Positions 42,170 to 50,741 are shown, numbered from the stretch's first letter. The stretch: 64,000 bases of DNA from Aalborgiella sp040079635 (GCA_040079635.1 JBEBJY010000002.1:62001-126000), one strand, 5' to 3'. Notes: a model not told the origin generated them from the sequence alone. Program-made: numbers and translations.

Positions 42170-43323
42170 AAATGGGTGAGGCGGTCCTTAGAATTACCAC
42201 ACGAGCAGCGGTCTGCTTAACTGCTGGCTTGTTGGTTGCTTGTGCTGGGGGTGGTGACAAAGCCAAGCCGGCAGAGCTTGCAACCAATGCGTCAAAATTA
42301 GGTGTGCGCTTAGCTTGGACGGCGCGACTGGGTGCTGTTAATTTTCCTTTGAATATTGCTGTAGCCAGCGTAAATAATACCAATAATGCTATCTTTACTG
42401 TAGCTGATAACGAGGGTGTTGTCGCTGCATTTGATGCTGTAAGTGGGCGTCAATTGTGGCGTGCTCAGGCTGGCAAGGCACTTGCAGCGGGCGTCGGTGC
42501 CGATGCTGGCTTTGCGGCGGTTGTAACTACTTCAAACGAGTTGATTGCTTTCGACAATGGCCGCGAAGTATGGCGACAAAAATTAGGCAACTCTAGCTAC
42601 ACTGCACCGTTGGTTTCTGGTGGTAAAGTTTTTGTATTAGGCGGTGACCGAGCGATTTCTGCCTTCGAATTGTCAGATGGTAAAAAGCTGTGGTCACAAA
42701 AAAAATCAACCGAGGCTTTGATCTTGCGTCAATCTGGCGTTTTGTTGATGGTGTCTGACACCTTGGTGTCCAGCGCTTCAGGTCGTTTGCTGGGTATCAA
42801 TCCGCTGGATGGTAACGTTCGATGGAGCACACCTATTGCTACGGCACGTGGCACCAACGAGATTGAGCGCTTGGTCGATCTGGTCGGTCGTGTCTCAAAC
42901 AACAGCGAGGTTGTGTGTGCACGGGCTTACCGCGTCAGCGTTGGCTGCGTTAATACCTTGCGTGGCAGTTTGTTGTGGACCAAGCCAGCCGTGGGGCAGG
43001 AAGGCGTTCAGGGCGATGCTCGCACCTTGTTTGGGGCTGAATCGGATGGCAAAGTCATCGCTTGGAATCGTCTCAATGGTGAGCGCTTATGGCAGACGGA
43101 GCAGCTGCTCAACCGCAATTTGTCCGCTCCAGCCGTGTTGGACAAGGCGATTGCCGTGGGCGACAGCACAGGATTCGTGCATTTTCTGTCTAAAACTGAC
43201 GGTTCACCGCTGAACCGCATGACGACGGATGGCTCTGCCATGGCTGCTGCGCCAGTGGTTGTAGGCAATACGCTGGTAGTGGTGACACGCAATGGCGGTG
43301 TTTTTGGGTTTATGCCAGAGTAA
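42166..43323 (+). CDS. bamB: Outer membrane assembly lipoprotein BamB
   Basis: The 385-residue lipoprotein has the lipobox LVAC and an eight-bladed beta-propeller with repeated PQQ-like W motifs (GRQLWRAQ, GREVWRQK, GKKLWSQK, GNVRWSTP, GERLWQTE). BamB assists BamA in outer-membrane protein folding. Residues about 65-80 of blade one (AVASVNNTNNAIFTVA) are encoded by a diverged copy of the palindromic repeat and seem longer than the usual strand-loop-strand there. It starts inside the yfgM stop and precedes der. Confidence 0.94.
   Translation: MKMGEAVLRITTRAAVCLTAGLLVACAGGGDKAKPAELATNASKLGVRLAWTARLGAVNFPLNIAVASVNNTNNAIFTVADNEGVVAAFDAVSGRQLWRAQAGKALAAGVGADAGFAAVVTTSNELIAFDNGREVWRQKLGNSSYTAPLVSGGKVFVLGGDRAISAFELSDGKKLWSQKKSTEALILRQSGVLLMVSDTLVSSASGRLLGINPLDGNVRWSTPIATARGTNEIERLVDLVGRVSNNSEVVCARAYRVSVGCVNTLRGSLLWTKPAVGQEGVQGDARTLFGAESDGKVIAWNRLNGERLWQTEQLLNRNLSAPAVLDKAIAVGDSTGFVHFLSKTDGSPLNRMTTDGSAMAAAPVVVGNTLVVVTRNGGVFGFMPE
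42358..42404 (+). repeat. Diverged palindromic repeat element inside bamB
   Basis: The copy reads GCTGTAGCCAGCGTAAATAA, then TACCAATAATGCTATC, and ends GTAGC. It keeps the GTAGCC-GCGTA core, the central GCTAT and the final TAGC of other copies. The codon that is TAA in most intergenic copies is AAT. It is the most diverged copy, so this call is less sure. Confidence 0.55.
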
Positions 43324-43470
43324 GCCTTAGTAAGCTTAAGTAAGGCAGGGTAAAATGGCAGTTCTGGCCAGCATTGCTTTTGTAAAATTGCTAGAAATTC
43401 GGTAACCCGCCCAGACGGCTTGCCATCACCTCTGCTGTAGAAGCTCTCTGCACACAAAAATAATAAAAAA

Positions 43471-44823
43471 ATGAAACCAGTATTAGCCCTTGTTGGCCGC
43501 CCGAACGTCGGCAAATCAACCCTGTTTAACCGTTTGACTAAAACGCGTGACGCCATCGTTGCCGATTTTGCTGGCTTGACGCGTGACCGCCACTACGGCA
43601 ACGGCAAACAAGGCAAACTCGAATACATCGTCATCGACACCGGTGGTTTTGAGCCCGACGCCGAAACCGGCATTTACAAAGAAATGGCTAAACAAACCCG
43701 CCAAGCTGTGGCTGAGGCGGATGTGGTCATTTTCATGTTGGACGCTCGCTCAGGCGTCTGTGCACAAGACCACGACATTGCCAAATACCTTCGAAAACTA
43801 GGCAAAACCTGCATTTTGGTCGCCAACAAAGCCGAAGGCATGACCAACAGCCACCAATTGGGCGAGTTTTTTGAGCTTGGCTTGGGCGATGTGCATGGCA
43901 TTTCTGCTTCACACGGCCAAGGTACGCGTGAACTGGTTGATTTGGCATTTCATACCCTGCAATTGGGTGCGCCTGAAGCCGAGGAAGAGATTGACAATGG
44001 CGCTATCAAACTTGCGGTAGCGGGTCGCCCGAACGTCGGCAAATCAACGTTAATTAACACTTGGCTAGGCGAAGAGCGTTTGGTCGCTTTTGACTTACCC
44101 GGCACCACGCGCGATGCTATTTCTGTGCCTTTTGAGCGCGATGGACAGCTTTTTGAGTTGATTGACACAGCCGGTTTGCGCCGTAAGGGGCAAGTTTTTG
44201 AAGCGATTGAGAAGTTTTCCGTTGTAAAAACCCTGCAAGCCATTGCGACTGCCAACGTCGTTTTACTATTGATTGACGCTGAACAGGGCGTGACGGATCA
44301 AGACGCGCATATCGCAGGTTATATCTTAGAAAGCGGCCGTGCGGTGGTGATTGCCATCAACAAATGGGATGCTGTCGATTCATACCAGCGCGATTTGGTG
44401 CAGCGGTCGATTGAAACGCGTCTGTCCTTCTTGAAATTCGCTGAATTGCACTTCATTTCTGCCAAAAAACGCCAAGGCTTAGGTCCTGTTTGGAGTTCGA
44501 TTGCCAAAGCGCACCGTTCTGCAACCATCAAGATGACGACACCAGTTTTGACGCGTTTGCTCCTGGAAGCGACCCAATTCCAAAGCCCAGAGCGTGCTGG
44601 CATGTTCCGCCCCAAGCTGCGTTATGCGCATCAAGGTGGCATGAATCCACCCGTGATTGTGGTTCATGGCAATTCGCTTGAGCACGTATCAGCCTCTTAC
44701 AAACGCTTTTTAGAAGGGCGTTTTCGCAAAGAATTCAAACTGGTGGGCACGCCGTTGCGTATTGAGATGAAAACCAGCACCAACCCCTATGCAGGCAAAG
44801 AGAGTAATCGCGTCAGAGAATAA
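43471..44823 (+). CDS. der: Ribosome-assembly GTPase Der (EngA)
   Basis: The 450-residue protein has two tandem GTPase domains, each with GRPNVGKST (residues 9-17 and about 187-195), DTGGF or DTAGL switch motifs and NKAEG/NKWD. A C-terminal KH-like domain (about 355-450) follows. Der acts in 50S subunit maturation. The 147-nt gap after bamB holds the weak hairpin GCCTTA...TAAGGC. An IS element is inserted just downstream, at the 10-bp duplication beginning 12 nt after the stop. Confidence 0.97.
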   Translation: MKPVLALVGRPNVGKSTLFNRLTKTRDAIVADFAGLTRDRHYGNGKQGKLEYIVIDTGGFEPDAETGIYKEMAKQTRQAVAEADVVIFMLDARSGVCAQDHDIAKYLRKLGKTCILVANKAEGMTNSHQLGEFFELGLGDVHGISASHGQGTRELVDLAFHTLQLGAPEAEEEIDNGAIKLAVAGRPNVGKSTLINTWLGEERLVAFDLPGTTRDAISVPFERDGQLFELIDTAGLRRKGQVFEAIEKFSVVKTLQAIATANVVLLLIDAEQGVTDQDAHIAGYILESGRAVVIAINKWDAVDSYQRDLVQRSIETRLSFLKFAELHFISAKKRQGLGPVWSSIAKAHRSATIKMTTPVLTRLLLEATQFQSPERAGMFRPKLRYAHQGGMNPPVIVVHGNSLEHVSASYKRFLEGRFRKEFKLVGTPLRIEMKTSTNPYAGKESNRVRE

Positions 44824-44834
44824 TCTCTTTATTG

Positions 44835-44844
44835 GGGTGCAAGC
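44835..44844 (+). repeat. Left target-site duplication of the IS element
   Basis: GGGTGCAAGC is repeated exactly at 46177-46186, directly outside the terminal inverted repeats. A 9-10 bp duplication fits IS4-family insertion. The first G could belong to the element. Confidence 0.8.
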
Positions 44845-46176
44845 AACTACTTTCCGGAGATGTCATTTTAAATTTCACGTAATCCATTGATTTTATTGAA
44901 TAATTTGGTCTTTCGGCCGGAAATCTATTTGAACTCCAGTCACGCCATGAGAGACACTGCATCTCATTTGTGAGGTGTACTCATGCGCAAAGGCGAACTC
45001 GTGTTCGCTCAACTCAGTGAACACCTCTCTAAAGCTGTTTTTGCGCAATGCGTCTCTCGCTATGCGGGAAAGTATCCGACGTTGTCTTTCTCGCATTGGG
45101 ATCAACTCTTGTGCATGATGTTTGCGCAATTAACAGCGCGTGCAAGTTTGCGTGACATCACCACTTGCCTGCACAGTCAACGCGCCAAGTTGTACCACGC
45201 AGGTTTTCGTGGTGCCATCGCGCGTTCGACATTAGCGGACGCCAACGAGAAACGAGATTGCAGGATTTTTGAAGATTACGCGCTGCACCTGATCGGCATT
45301 GCACGTTCGCTTTATGCCACAGATAAGCTAAATTTGGAGTTTGCTCAAACGGTCTACGCCATCAATGCAACCACGGTTGATCTGTGTTTGAGATAGTTTG
45401 ACTGGGCACCTGCCACCAAAGGACGAGCGGGCATCAAAGTTCATACGCTGCTTGATCTTCGTGGCAACATCCCAACCTTTATCCGCATCACCGGTTCACG
45501 TGTCAGTGAAGTCAGTGATGTCAGCTTTTTAGACCATTTACACCTAGAAGCAGGTAGCTTTTATCTGATGGACAGGGCTTACGTACACTTTGCACGACTC
45601 ATGCGCTTTGTCCATGCTGGGGCGTTCTTTGTGGTGCGTTCCAAGTACAACTTGCAATGCCGTATTGTGCAAGTTGATCCGACAAATGAAGCCCTTGGCA
45701 TTCTCAAAGATGAGCGCATCGTTTTGATGGGTAAAGACACACAAACGTCATACCCAGTGCCATTGCGCAGAATTGAGTTCTATGACCGCGAGCAAGACCG
45801 TTATATGGCGTTTTTAACCAACCATTTCGAGCTCCAAGCCAGTCAAATTGCGGTGCTGTAAAAGCACCGCTGGCAGGTCGAACTGTTCTTTAAATGGATT
45901 AAACAAAATTTGCGTATCAAAGCCTTCGTCGGGACAAGTGCCAATGCAGTGAAGACGCAAATTTGGACGGCTATTTGTACTTATGTGCTGGTGGCAATCA
46001 TCAAAAAACGATTAAATATCGCAGCTTCGATGCATTCAGTACTGCAGGCTCTGAGGTTGACTTTGTTTGAAGCAACTGCTTTGCATGAGTTGTTCAATCA
46101 AGCTGCGCACAGACGAGCTGTCGCATAACAATGAGAGCCAGATATCGCTGTTTGGGGAAATATCCGGACAGTAGTG
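44845..46176 (+). mobile_element. IS4-family-like insertion sequence, about 1.33 kb, inactive
   Basis: The left end AACTACTTTCCGGAGATGTC and the reverse complement of the right end, ACTACTGTCCGGATATTTC, share ACTACT-TCCGGA-AT-TC as imperfect terminal inverted repeats. A single transposase frame fills the inside, and a GGGTGCAAGC duplication flanks it. The transposase is interrupted by two stop codons, so the element can move only with help in trans. It separates the conserved der block from the accessory catabolic and sulfur-oxidation genes. Confidence 0.85.
44983..46128 (+). pseudogene. IS4-type DDE transposase with two in-frame stops
   Basis: The frame is continuous from ATG 44983 to the stop at 46126-46128, except for TAG at 45394-45396 and TAA at 45859-45861. 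The N-terminal part (KGELVFAQLSEHLS...YPTLSFSHWDQLLCMMFAQL) is the DUF4372-like domain of IS4-type transposases. The catalytic core includes SFYLMDRAYVHFARL (second Asp) and HRWQVELFFKWIKQNL (Glu). The first catalytic Asp, expected in YAI-D-xTTVDLCL, is Asn. No frameshift is needed. Two nonsense changes plus the Asp-to-Asn change show that it is dead. Confidence 0.9.
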
Positions 46177-46186
46177 GGTGCAAGCG
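46177..46186 (+). repeat. Right target-site duplication of the IS element
   Basis: GGGTGCAAGC, identical to 44835-44844. Joining the two copies reconstructs the uninterrupted der downstream region. Confidence 0.8.
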
Positions 46187-46212
46187 TATTTATCTGCCAA
46201 AGTGATTCATAC

Positions 46213-46275
46213 TTGACAATTTTCGCGTTCATCAGCAAAATGCATGTCATCAGACAACCGATGACTATAGTCATC
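46213..46275 (+). promoter_or_regulatory. Candidate promoter and operator of the glucarate dehydratase gene
   Basis: TTGACA (46213-46218) and CAAAAT (46236-46241) are 17 bp apart. Downstream lies a perfect 16-bp palindrome, GATGACTATAGTCATC (46260-46275), and an overlapping GTCATC...GATGAC dyad around AGACAACC. Dyads of this kind just after a promoter are typical repressor sites for sugar-acid genes, often of the GntR family; no regulator gene is adjacent. Confidence 0.5.
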
Positions 46276-46300
46276 CATTTTGCTAGATTACTCAGCTCCC

Positions 46301-47566
46301 ATGAAAATTTCTGCCGTTCGGGTCACGCCTATCGCTATCAAAGACCCTGCTTTATTGAATGCCGCAGGCATGCACGAGCCGTTTGGGCTGCGTTCTATCA
46401 TCGAAGTGATGGGCGCTAACGGCATGGTGGGCTTGGGGGAAACCTATGGCGACGCGCCAGTGCTTGACTTGTTGACGCGGGTGAAAGACAGTTTGATGGG
46501 TTTGTCGGCTTTTGACTTGAATGGCTTGCTGGCCAAGGTGATTGCTGAGTCCAAGCTCACCAAAACCGCCCACATTGAAATGGAACTCGCCCCTGGCTCT
46601 ATGGGTGACAACCTAACGAGCAGCGTGTTTTCAGGCTTTGAAGTGGCGTTTTTAGACTTGCAAGCCCGCACTTTGGGCATACCGTTGGTGGAATTATTGG
46701 GTGGAGCCGTGCGCAACAAGGTGGCGTATTCAGCTTACTTGTTCTACAAATGGGATGCCAGCGTTGACCCAGAATACTCACCCGACCCGTATGGCGAAGC
46801 GGTGAGTCCTGTGCAAATCGTCGAGCAGGCCAAGAAGATGATCGATCTATACGGCTTTGAGAGTATCAAGCTCAAAGCCGGCGTTTTTCCTCCGGACGAA
46901 GAGGCTGATGCCATCAAAGCGCTCAAAGTTGCTTTCCCAAAGCACCAACTGCGGATCGACCCGAACGGCAATTGGTCGATTCCAACGAGCATCCGCATCG
47001 CCAAGCGTTTGGCGAATGACTTGGAATATTACGAAGACCCAACGCCGAGTTTGGAAGGTATGTCTGAGGTTTACAAAGCAACAGGTTTGCTGCAGGCGAC
47101 GAACATGGTGGTCACATCTTGGGACCATTTGAAGCGCAGTGTTGAATTGAATTCCGTGCAAATTGTGCTGTCAGACCACCACTATTGGGGCGGTTTGAGG
47201 GCGACGCAGGCGCTGGCGCGGACTTGTCAGGCCTTTGGCATGGGCTTGTCCATGCATTCAAATTCGCACTTGGGCATCAGCCTGATGGCGATGACGCATT
47301 TGGCGGCTTCGGTGCATCATTTGACCTACGCCTGCGACACGCATTACCCGTGGCAGAGTGACGAGATACTGGTCGGTGGCAAAGTGCCTATCGTCGGTGG
47401 TTGCGTGCATTTGACGGACAAACCGGGCTTGGGTGTAGAGTTGGATCAAGTCAAACTGGCTGAGCTGCACCAAGCGTTTTTGAATTGCCGTATTCGCACC
47501 CGAAATGATGTGACGCAGATGCAAAAGTTCAGACCCGATTGGTTAACCGTCAAGCCACGGTTTTAG
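46301..47566 (+). CDS. gudD: Enolase-superfamily dehydratase, glucarate dehydratase-like
   Basis: The start is ATG 46301 (MKISAVRVTPIAI), giving 421 residues. Catalytic features of the mandelate racemase/glucarate dehydratase group are present: the KxK pair Lys190 and Lys192 in SIKLKAG, metal ligands Asp220 (RIDPNG) and Glu245 (YYEDPT), VLSDHHYWGGL, and His319 in SMHSNSHLG. Glucarate dehydratases convert D-glucarate or L-idarate to 5-keto-4-deoxyglucarate. A Bug-type receptor follows on the same strand, which fits uptake and breakdown of an aldarate. Downstream pathway genes are not in the window. Confidence 0.85.
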   Translation: MKISAVRVTPIAIKDPALLNAAGMHEPFGLRSIIEVMGANGMVGLGETYGDAPVLDLLTRVKDSLMGLSAFDLNGLLAKVIAESKLTKTAHIEMELAPGSMGDNLTSSVFSGFEVAFLDLQARTLGIPLVELLGGAVRNKVAYSAYLFYKWDASVDPEYSPDPYGEAVSPVQIVEQAKKMIDLYGFESIKLKAGVFPPDEEADAIKALKVAFPKHQLRIDPNGNWSIPTSIRIAKRLANDLEYYEDPTPSLEGMSEVYKATGLLQATNMVVTSWDHLKRSVELNSVQIVLSDHHYWGGLRATQALARTCQAFGMGLSMHSNSHLGISLMAMTHLAASVHHLTYACDTHYPWQSDEILVGGKVPIVGGCVHLTDKPGLGVELDQVKLAELHQAFLNCRIRTRNDVTQMQKFRPDWLTVKPRF

Positions 47567-47634
47567 TTGAAGATTTGGTTGAATCATTAGTTAAAGAGTT
47601 AGTTTTATAAATAGGAATTAAAAGGAGACGGAAA

Positions 47635-48618
47635 ATGGAGCAAACGATGAAGAAAACATGGTTAAAAATAGTCAGCGCAGCAGCCGTTGGCTTGATTGCG
47701 CTGAGCGCTTTGGCGCAAAGTGACTACCCCAATAAACCCATCAAGCTGATCGTGCCATTTCCACCTGGCGGAACCAGCGATGTGATGGGGCGCATGGTCA
47801 ACGATGAGCTTGGTAAGATTTTGAAGCAACCTGTCTTGGTCGAAAATGTTGGTGGTGCAGGCGGTGTGGTTGGCACGGAACGGGCAAGCAAAGCACCTGC
47901 TGACGGCTATACCATCATTCAAACTGGTGTTGGGCAAAACGCAGTGGCACATGGCTTAGATCCGAATTTGAAATACAACTCAAACACGGATTTCATTCAC
48001 CTAACGCAAGTGCATACTGGCCCTAACGTGCTGCTGGTGCATCCTAGCTTGCCTTTTAAAACGCTCAAAGACTTGGTCGATTTCGCTAAGGCTAATCCAG
48101 GAAAGCTTGATTACGGCTACACCCATGCATCTTCAGGGCACATGGCGATGGAACTCTTCAAGCAAACTGCGGGTATCTTTTTAACGGGCATTCCCTACCG
48201 TGGCGGCGGCCCGATGATGACTGATTTGCTTGGCGGCACGATCAAAATTATGTTTATCAACCAAGACGTAGCCTTGCAGCACGTTAAGGCAGGCAAGCTG
48301 CGCCCATTGGCGGTAACGACGGTTAAGCGCAATCCCTTGTATCCCGACGTGCCTTCTATCGCTGAATCTGGTTACAAGGGGTTCGAGTCTTTGTCGTGGT
48401 CTGGCTTATCCATTCAGAAAGGCACGCCACCGGCTGTGGTTGAAAAATTGGAAGCTGCGATGGTCCAGGTGATGAATTCCCCAGCGATCAGGCAGAGGCT
48501 GGAATCACAAGGTTTTGTAGTCCCACCGCTGGGTTCTAAGGCATACACCGCTTTTGTAGCCAGTGAAATTCCACGCTGGACCAAAGTGATTAAGACGGCG
48601 GGCATCACGGCGCAGTAA
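47635..48618 (+). CDS. Bug/TctC-family periplasmic solute-binding protein
   Basis: The 327-residue protein has a Sec signal (cleavage near ALA-QSDYP) and the family start YPNKPIKLIVPFPPGGTSDVMGR. Further typical parts are GAGGVVGTERASKAPADGYT and YRGGGPMMTDLLGG. Such proteins are receptors of tripartite tricarboxylate transporters and are strongly expanded in Burkholderiales, often without adjacent TctAB, as here. The neighbouring dehydratase suggests an aldarate ligand. A strong AAAGGAG site precedes the ATG by 9 nt. Confidence 0.92.
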   Translation: MEQTMKKTWLKIVSAAAVGLIALSALAQSDYPNKPIKLIVPFPPGGTSDVMGRMVNDELGKILKQPVLVENVGGAGGVVGTERASKAPADGYTIIQTGVGQNAVAHGLDPNLKYNSNTDFIHLTQVHTGPNVLLVHPSLPFKTLKDLVDFAKANPGKLDYGYTHASSGHMAMELFKQTAGIFLTGIPYRGGGPMMTDLLGGTIKIMFINQDVALQHVKAGKLRPLAVTTVKRNPLYPDVPSIAESGYKGFESLSWSGLSIQKGTPPAVVEKLEAAMVQVMNSPAIRQRLESQGFVVPPLGSKAYTAFVASEIPRWTKVIKTAGITAQ

Positions 48619-48657
48619 AACTAAGTAGCGAAGTTTTTGCCTAAGCAGGCGGATGTC

Positions 48658-48692
48658 AAATCGGGGAGCTTGCAAAAGTACCCGATTTTTTT
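48658..48692 (+). terminator. Rho-independent terminator after the Bug receptor gene
   Basis: AAATCGGG (48658-48665) pairs with CCCGATTT (48681-48688) around a 15-nt loop and runs into a T stretch. It ends the gudD-receptor transcript. The whole gap 48619-48940 holds, in order, this terminator, a repeat copy, a promoter-like dyad and a transposase relic. Confidence 0.75.
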
Positions 48693-48705
48693 ATGCATTT
48701 TAGGC

Positions 48706-48750
48706 TTCTAGCCAGCGTATTTATTGCCTAAGTAGCTATAAAAATAATAG
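48706..48750 (+). repeat. Palindromic repeat element, intergenic copy upstream of fccA
   Basis: It reads TTCTAGCCAGCGTATTTATT, then GCCTAAGTAGC, ending in GCTAT-AAAAA-TAATAG. In the genic frame it holds the TAA stop. A relic of an HUH-type transposase begins 92 nt further on. Confidence 0.8.
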
Positions 48751-48751
48751 T

Positions 48752-48797
48752 AAATTGACATTTTTTAATTTCCACGTTAAAGTTAAATTGTCAATTT
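48752..48797 (+). promoter_or_regulatory. Promoter-like region with spaced inverted repeat before fccA
   Basis: TTGACA (48755-48760) and TAAAGT (48778-48783) are 17 bp apart and could form the fccAB promoter. AAATTGACA (48752-48760) and TGTCAATTT (48789-48797) are perfect inverted repeats on either side of it, 28 nt apart, a layout suited to a repressor or activator dimer pair. Confidence 0.45.
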
Positions 48798-48841
48798 AGT
48801 GTAAGTAAATTCATCTCAATTCTAGGGTTTTCACGTAGTAA

Positions 48842-48946
48842 ATGCGCTCGTGCAAGACAGTTGAGTCGGATATAGTGTTATGCGTTATGGTGAATAATCA
48901 TATACACTTATTAGTATATAAACCACTTGGAGACACAAGCATGATG
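48842..48946 (+). pseudogene. Probable relic of a REP-associated (Y1/HUH) transposase
   Basis: The frame starting at 48842 reads through into fccA. Its product contains VMVNNHIHLLVYKPLGDTSMM, with the hallmark of IS200/RAYT transposases (xxMxNHxHLLxxP..., two catalytic histidines in H-hydrophobic-H). The flanking Pro and Met also fit. About 35 residues remain and the rest is lost. The fccA ribosome site (GGAG, 48929) and ATG lie inside this relic. The call rests on a short motif and could be chance. Confidence 0.5.
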
Positions 48947-49288
48947 AATAAACGAGCGAGCGTGCGCTTAGACGTACGATTAGCTACACTTTTGGTAGCT
49001 TCTTTGGCTGCATTTGCAGGCTCTACAGCCTCAGCACAAAGCAAAGACGAATTGTATGTGGCAGGTGTTTCTGCTACTTGCGCAACTTGCCACGGCACAC
49101 AGGGCAGAGCGACGAATGGCTCTGCAGTTGTCTCTTTAGCAGGCATGCCCGCAGCCAACATCATTTTGCAAATGAAGGCATTCAAAGACGGCACACGTCC
49201 CGCCACGGTGATGCATCAGCTCAGCAAGGGCTACAGCGATGCACAAGTCGCCATGATTGCTAACTATTTTGCAGCACAAAAGAAATAA
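48941..49288 (+). CDS. fccA: Monoheme cytochrome c subunit of sulfide dehydrogenase (FccA/SoxE-like)
   Basis: The start is ATG 48941 (GGAG at 48929-48932), giving 115 residues; ATG 48944 is an alternative. A signal peptide ends near STASA-QSKD. One heme site, Cys47-x-x-Cys50-His51 (CATCH), is followed by Met ligand candidates. It should take electrons from the FAD subunit FccB encoded 13 nt downstream when sulfide is oxidised in the periplasm. Chromatium FccA is diheme; this short one matches monoheme versions of other sulfur oxidisers. Confidence 0.88.
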   Translation: MMNKRASVRLDVRLATLLVASLAAFAGSTASAQSKDELYVAGVSATCATCHGTQGRATNGSAVVSLAGMPAANIILQMKAFKDGTRPATVMHQLSKGYSDAQVAMIANYFAAQKK

Positions 49289-49301
49289 GGACGTAACTGA
49301 C

Positions 49302-50609
49302 ATGACAACTACAAATAATCTTCAGCGTCGTCAAATTTTGCAATCAGCCGCAGCATTGAGCTTGCTGGGCTTGGCAGGTTGCGCGACAACATCTATGCCG
49401 TCCAAGGCGAAAGTCGTCATCGTTGGCGGTGGTTTCGGCGGCGCTACTGCAGCCAAATACATCCGCTTGCTGTCACAGTACAAAATCGACGTGGTGTTGA
49501 TCGAACCGAACGCTTCGTTCATTTCTTGCCCTGTGTCTAACATGGTGTTGGGCGGTCATAAGTCTATGGCCGATATCACCAGCTCATACGAGCATTTGTC
49601 TAAAAAGCATGGCGTGACTATGGTGCAAGACATGGTCAGCAATATTGACGCTGCTAAGAAAACAGTCACTTTGGCCCGTGGTGGCAGCATTGCTTATGAC
49701 AAATTGATCGTCTCCCCCGGTATCGATTTGATGATGGGTAGTATCGAAGGCTTGGCTGCAGCCAATGCCAGTGGTCAAATCGTGCAAGCTTGGAAAGCGG
49801 GTGCCGAAACGGCAACGTTGCGCAAGCAGTTAGAGGCCATGCCGGATGGTGGCACGTACGCTATCACCATCCCCGTCGCACCATACCGCTGCCCACCTGG
49901 CCCGTACGAGCGTGCCAGCCAGATCGCGTCTTACTTCAAAGTGGCCAAGCCAAAGAGCAAAATTCTGATTTTGGACGGCAATCCAGATGTGACTTCTAAA
50001 GGCCCCTTGTTCAAAAAAGTGTGGGCAAATCAGTACAAAGGCATGATCGAGTACCGTGGCGACCACAAGGTAACTGCCGTTGATGCTAAAACGGGCACGA
50101 TCAAGTTTGAAATTCAAGAAGATGTGAAAGCGACGGTGATCAACGCTTTGCCAAACATGCGCGCGGGTTTGATCGCGGTCAACTCCGGCTTGAACAACAT
50201 GGCCAATGGCCGTTGGTGCGGTGTGAACTACCTTACCTTTGAGTCAACGGCTGCCAAGGATGTGCACGTCTTAGGCGACTCCATCCAAATCGCGCCTGGT
50301 ATGCCTAAGAGCGGTCATATGGCCAACGCGCAAGCGAAAGTGGCTGCTGCGGCTATCGTGGCACAGTTAAATGGCTGGGAAGTTAATCCCAACCCGATGC
50401 TGACCAATACCTGCTACAGCATGGTTGATGCGAAAAACTGCATCCACGTGGCCAGCGTGCATGAGTACGTGGCAGCAGAGAAGACGTTCAAAACGGTGGC
50501 TGGCTCAGGTGGCGTATCTTCTATAGATTTGAAGCCAGAAGTGACTATGTTGGAAGGTGCTTACGCTGAGAGCTGGGCGCAGAACATCTGGGCTGATACC
50601 TTGGCCTAA
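49302..50609 (+). CDS. fccB: Sulfide dehydrogenase flavoprotein subunit (FccB/SoxF)
   Basis: The start is ATG 49302 after AAGGA, giving 435 residues. A twin-arginine-like leader (LQRRQILQSAAALSLLGLAGC) also contains a lipobox-like LAGC at residue 27. An FAD loop (VVIVGGGFGGATAAKYI) follows. Cys76 in SFISCPVSN matches the cysteine that links FAD covalently in flavocytochrome c. The redox pair is expected in YRCPPGPYERAS and NTCYSMV. The enzyme oxidises sulfide to sulfur and reduces FccA. Confidence 0.93.
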   Translation: MTTTNNLQRRQILQSAAALSLLGLAGCATTSMPSKAKVVIVGGGFGGATAAKYIRLLSQYKIDVVLIEPNASFISCPVSNMVLGGHKSMADITSSYEHLSKKHGVTMVQDMVSNIDAAKKTVTLARGGSIAYDKLIVSPGIDLMMGSIEGLAAANASGQIVQAWKAGAETATLRKQLEAMPDGGTYAITIPVAPYRCPPGPYERASQIASYFKVAKPKSKILILDGNPDVTSKGPLFKKVWANQYKGMIEYRGDHKVTAVDAKTGTIKFEIQEDVKATVINALPNMRAGLIAVNSGLNNMANGRWCGVNYLTFESTAAKDVHVLGDSIQIAPGMPKSGHMANAQAKVAAAAIVAQLNGWEVNPNPMLTNTCYSMVDAKNCIHVASVHEYVAAEKTFKTVAGSGGVSSIDLKPEVTMLEGAYAESWAQNIWADTLA

Positions 50610-50631
50610 ATAGTAGTTCGGTTTTCCATCA

Positions 50632-50673
50632 ACAGAGGCGTCGGCATGTTTGCTATCGCCTCTGTTTTTTTTT
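50632..50673 (+). terminator. Rho-independent terminator after fccB
   Basis: ACAGAGGCG (50632-50640) pairs perfectly with CGCCTCTGT (50657-50665), followed by eight more T residues. It separates fccAB from the sox operon. Confidence 0.9.
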
Positions 50674-50741
50674 GTCTAAAAAAATGTAAGTCTAGGGTAA
50701 ACACTGATTGCTACATTACAAATACGCGATTTAATATAAGC

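Noticed and set aside
44815..44832. AGAGA/TCTCT hairpin at the der stop codon as a terminator
   Set aside because: A 5-bp stem with a weak T tail is too small to support.
45394..45861. Programmed frameshift or stop read-through in the IS transposase
   Set aside because: All pieces are in one frame and are split by plain stop codons, and a catalytic Asp is also lost, so decay is simpler.
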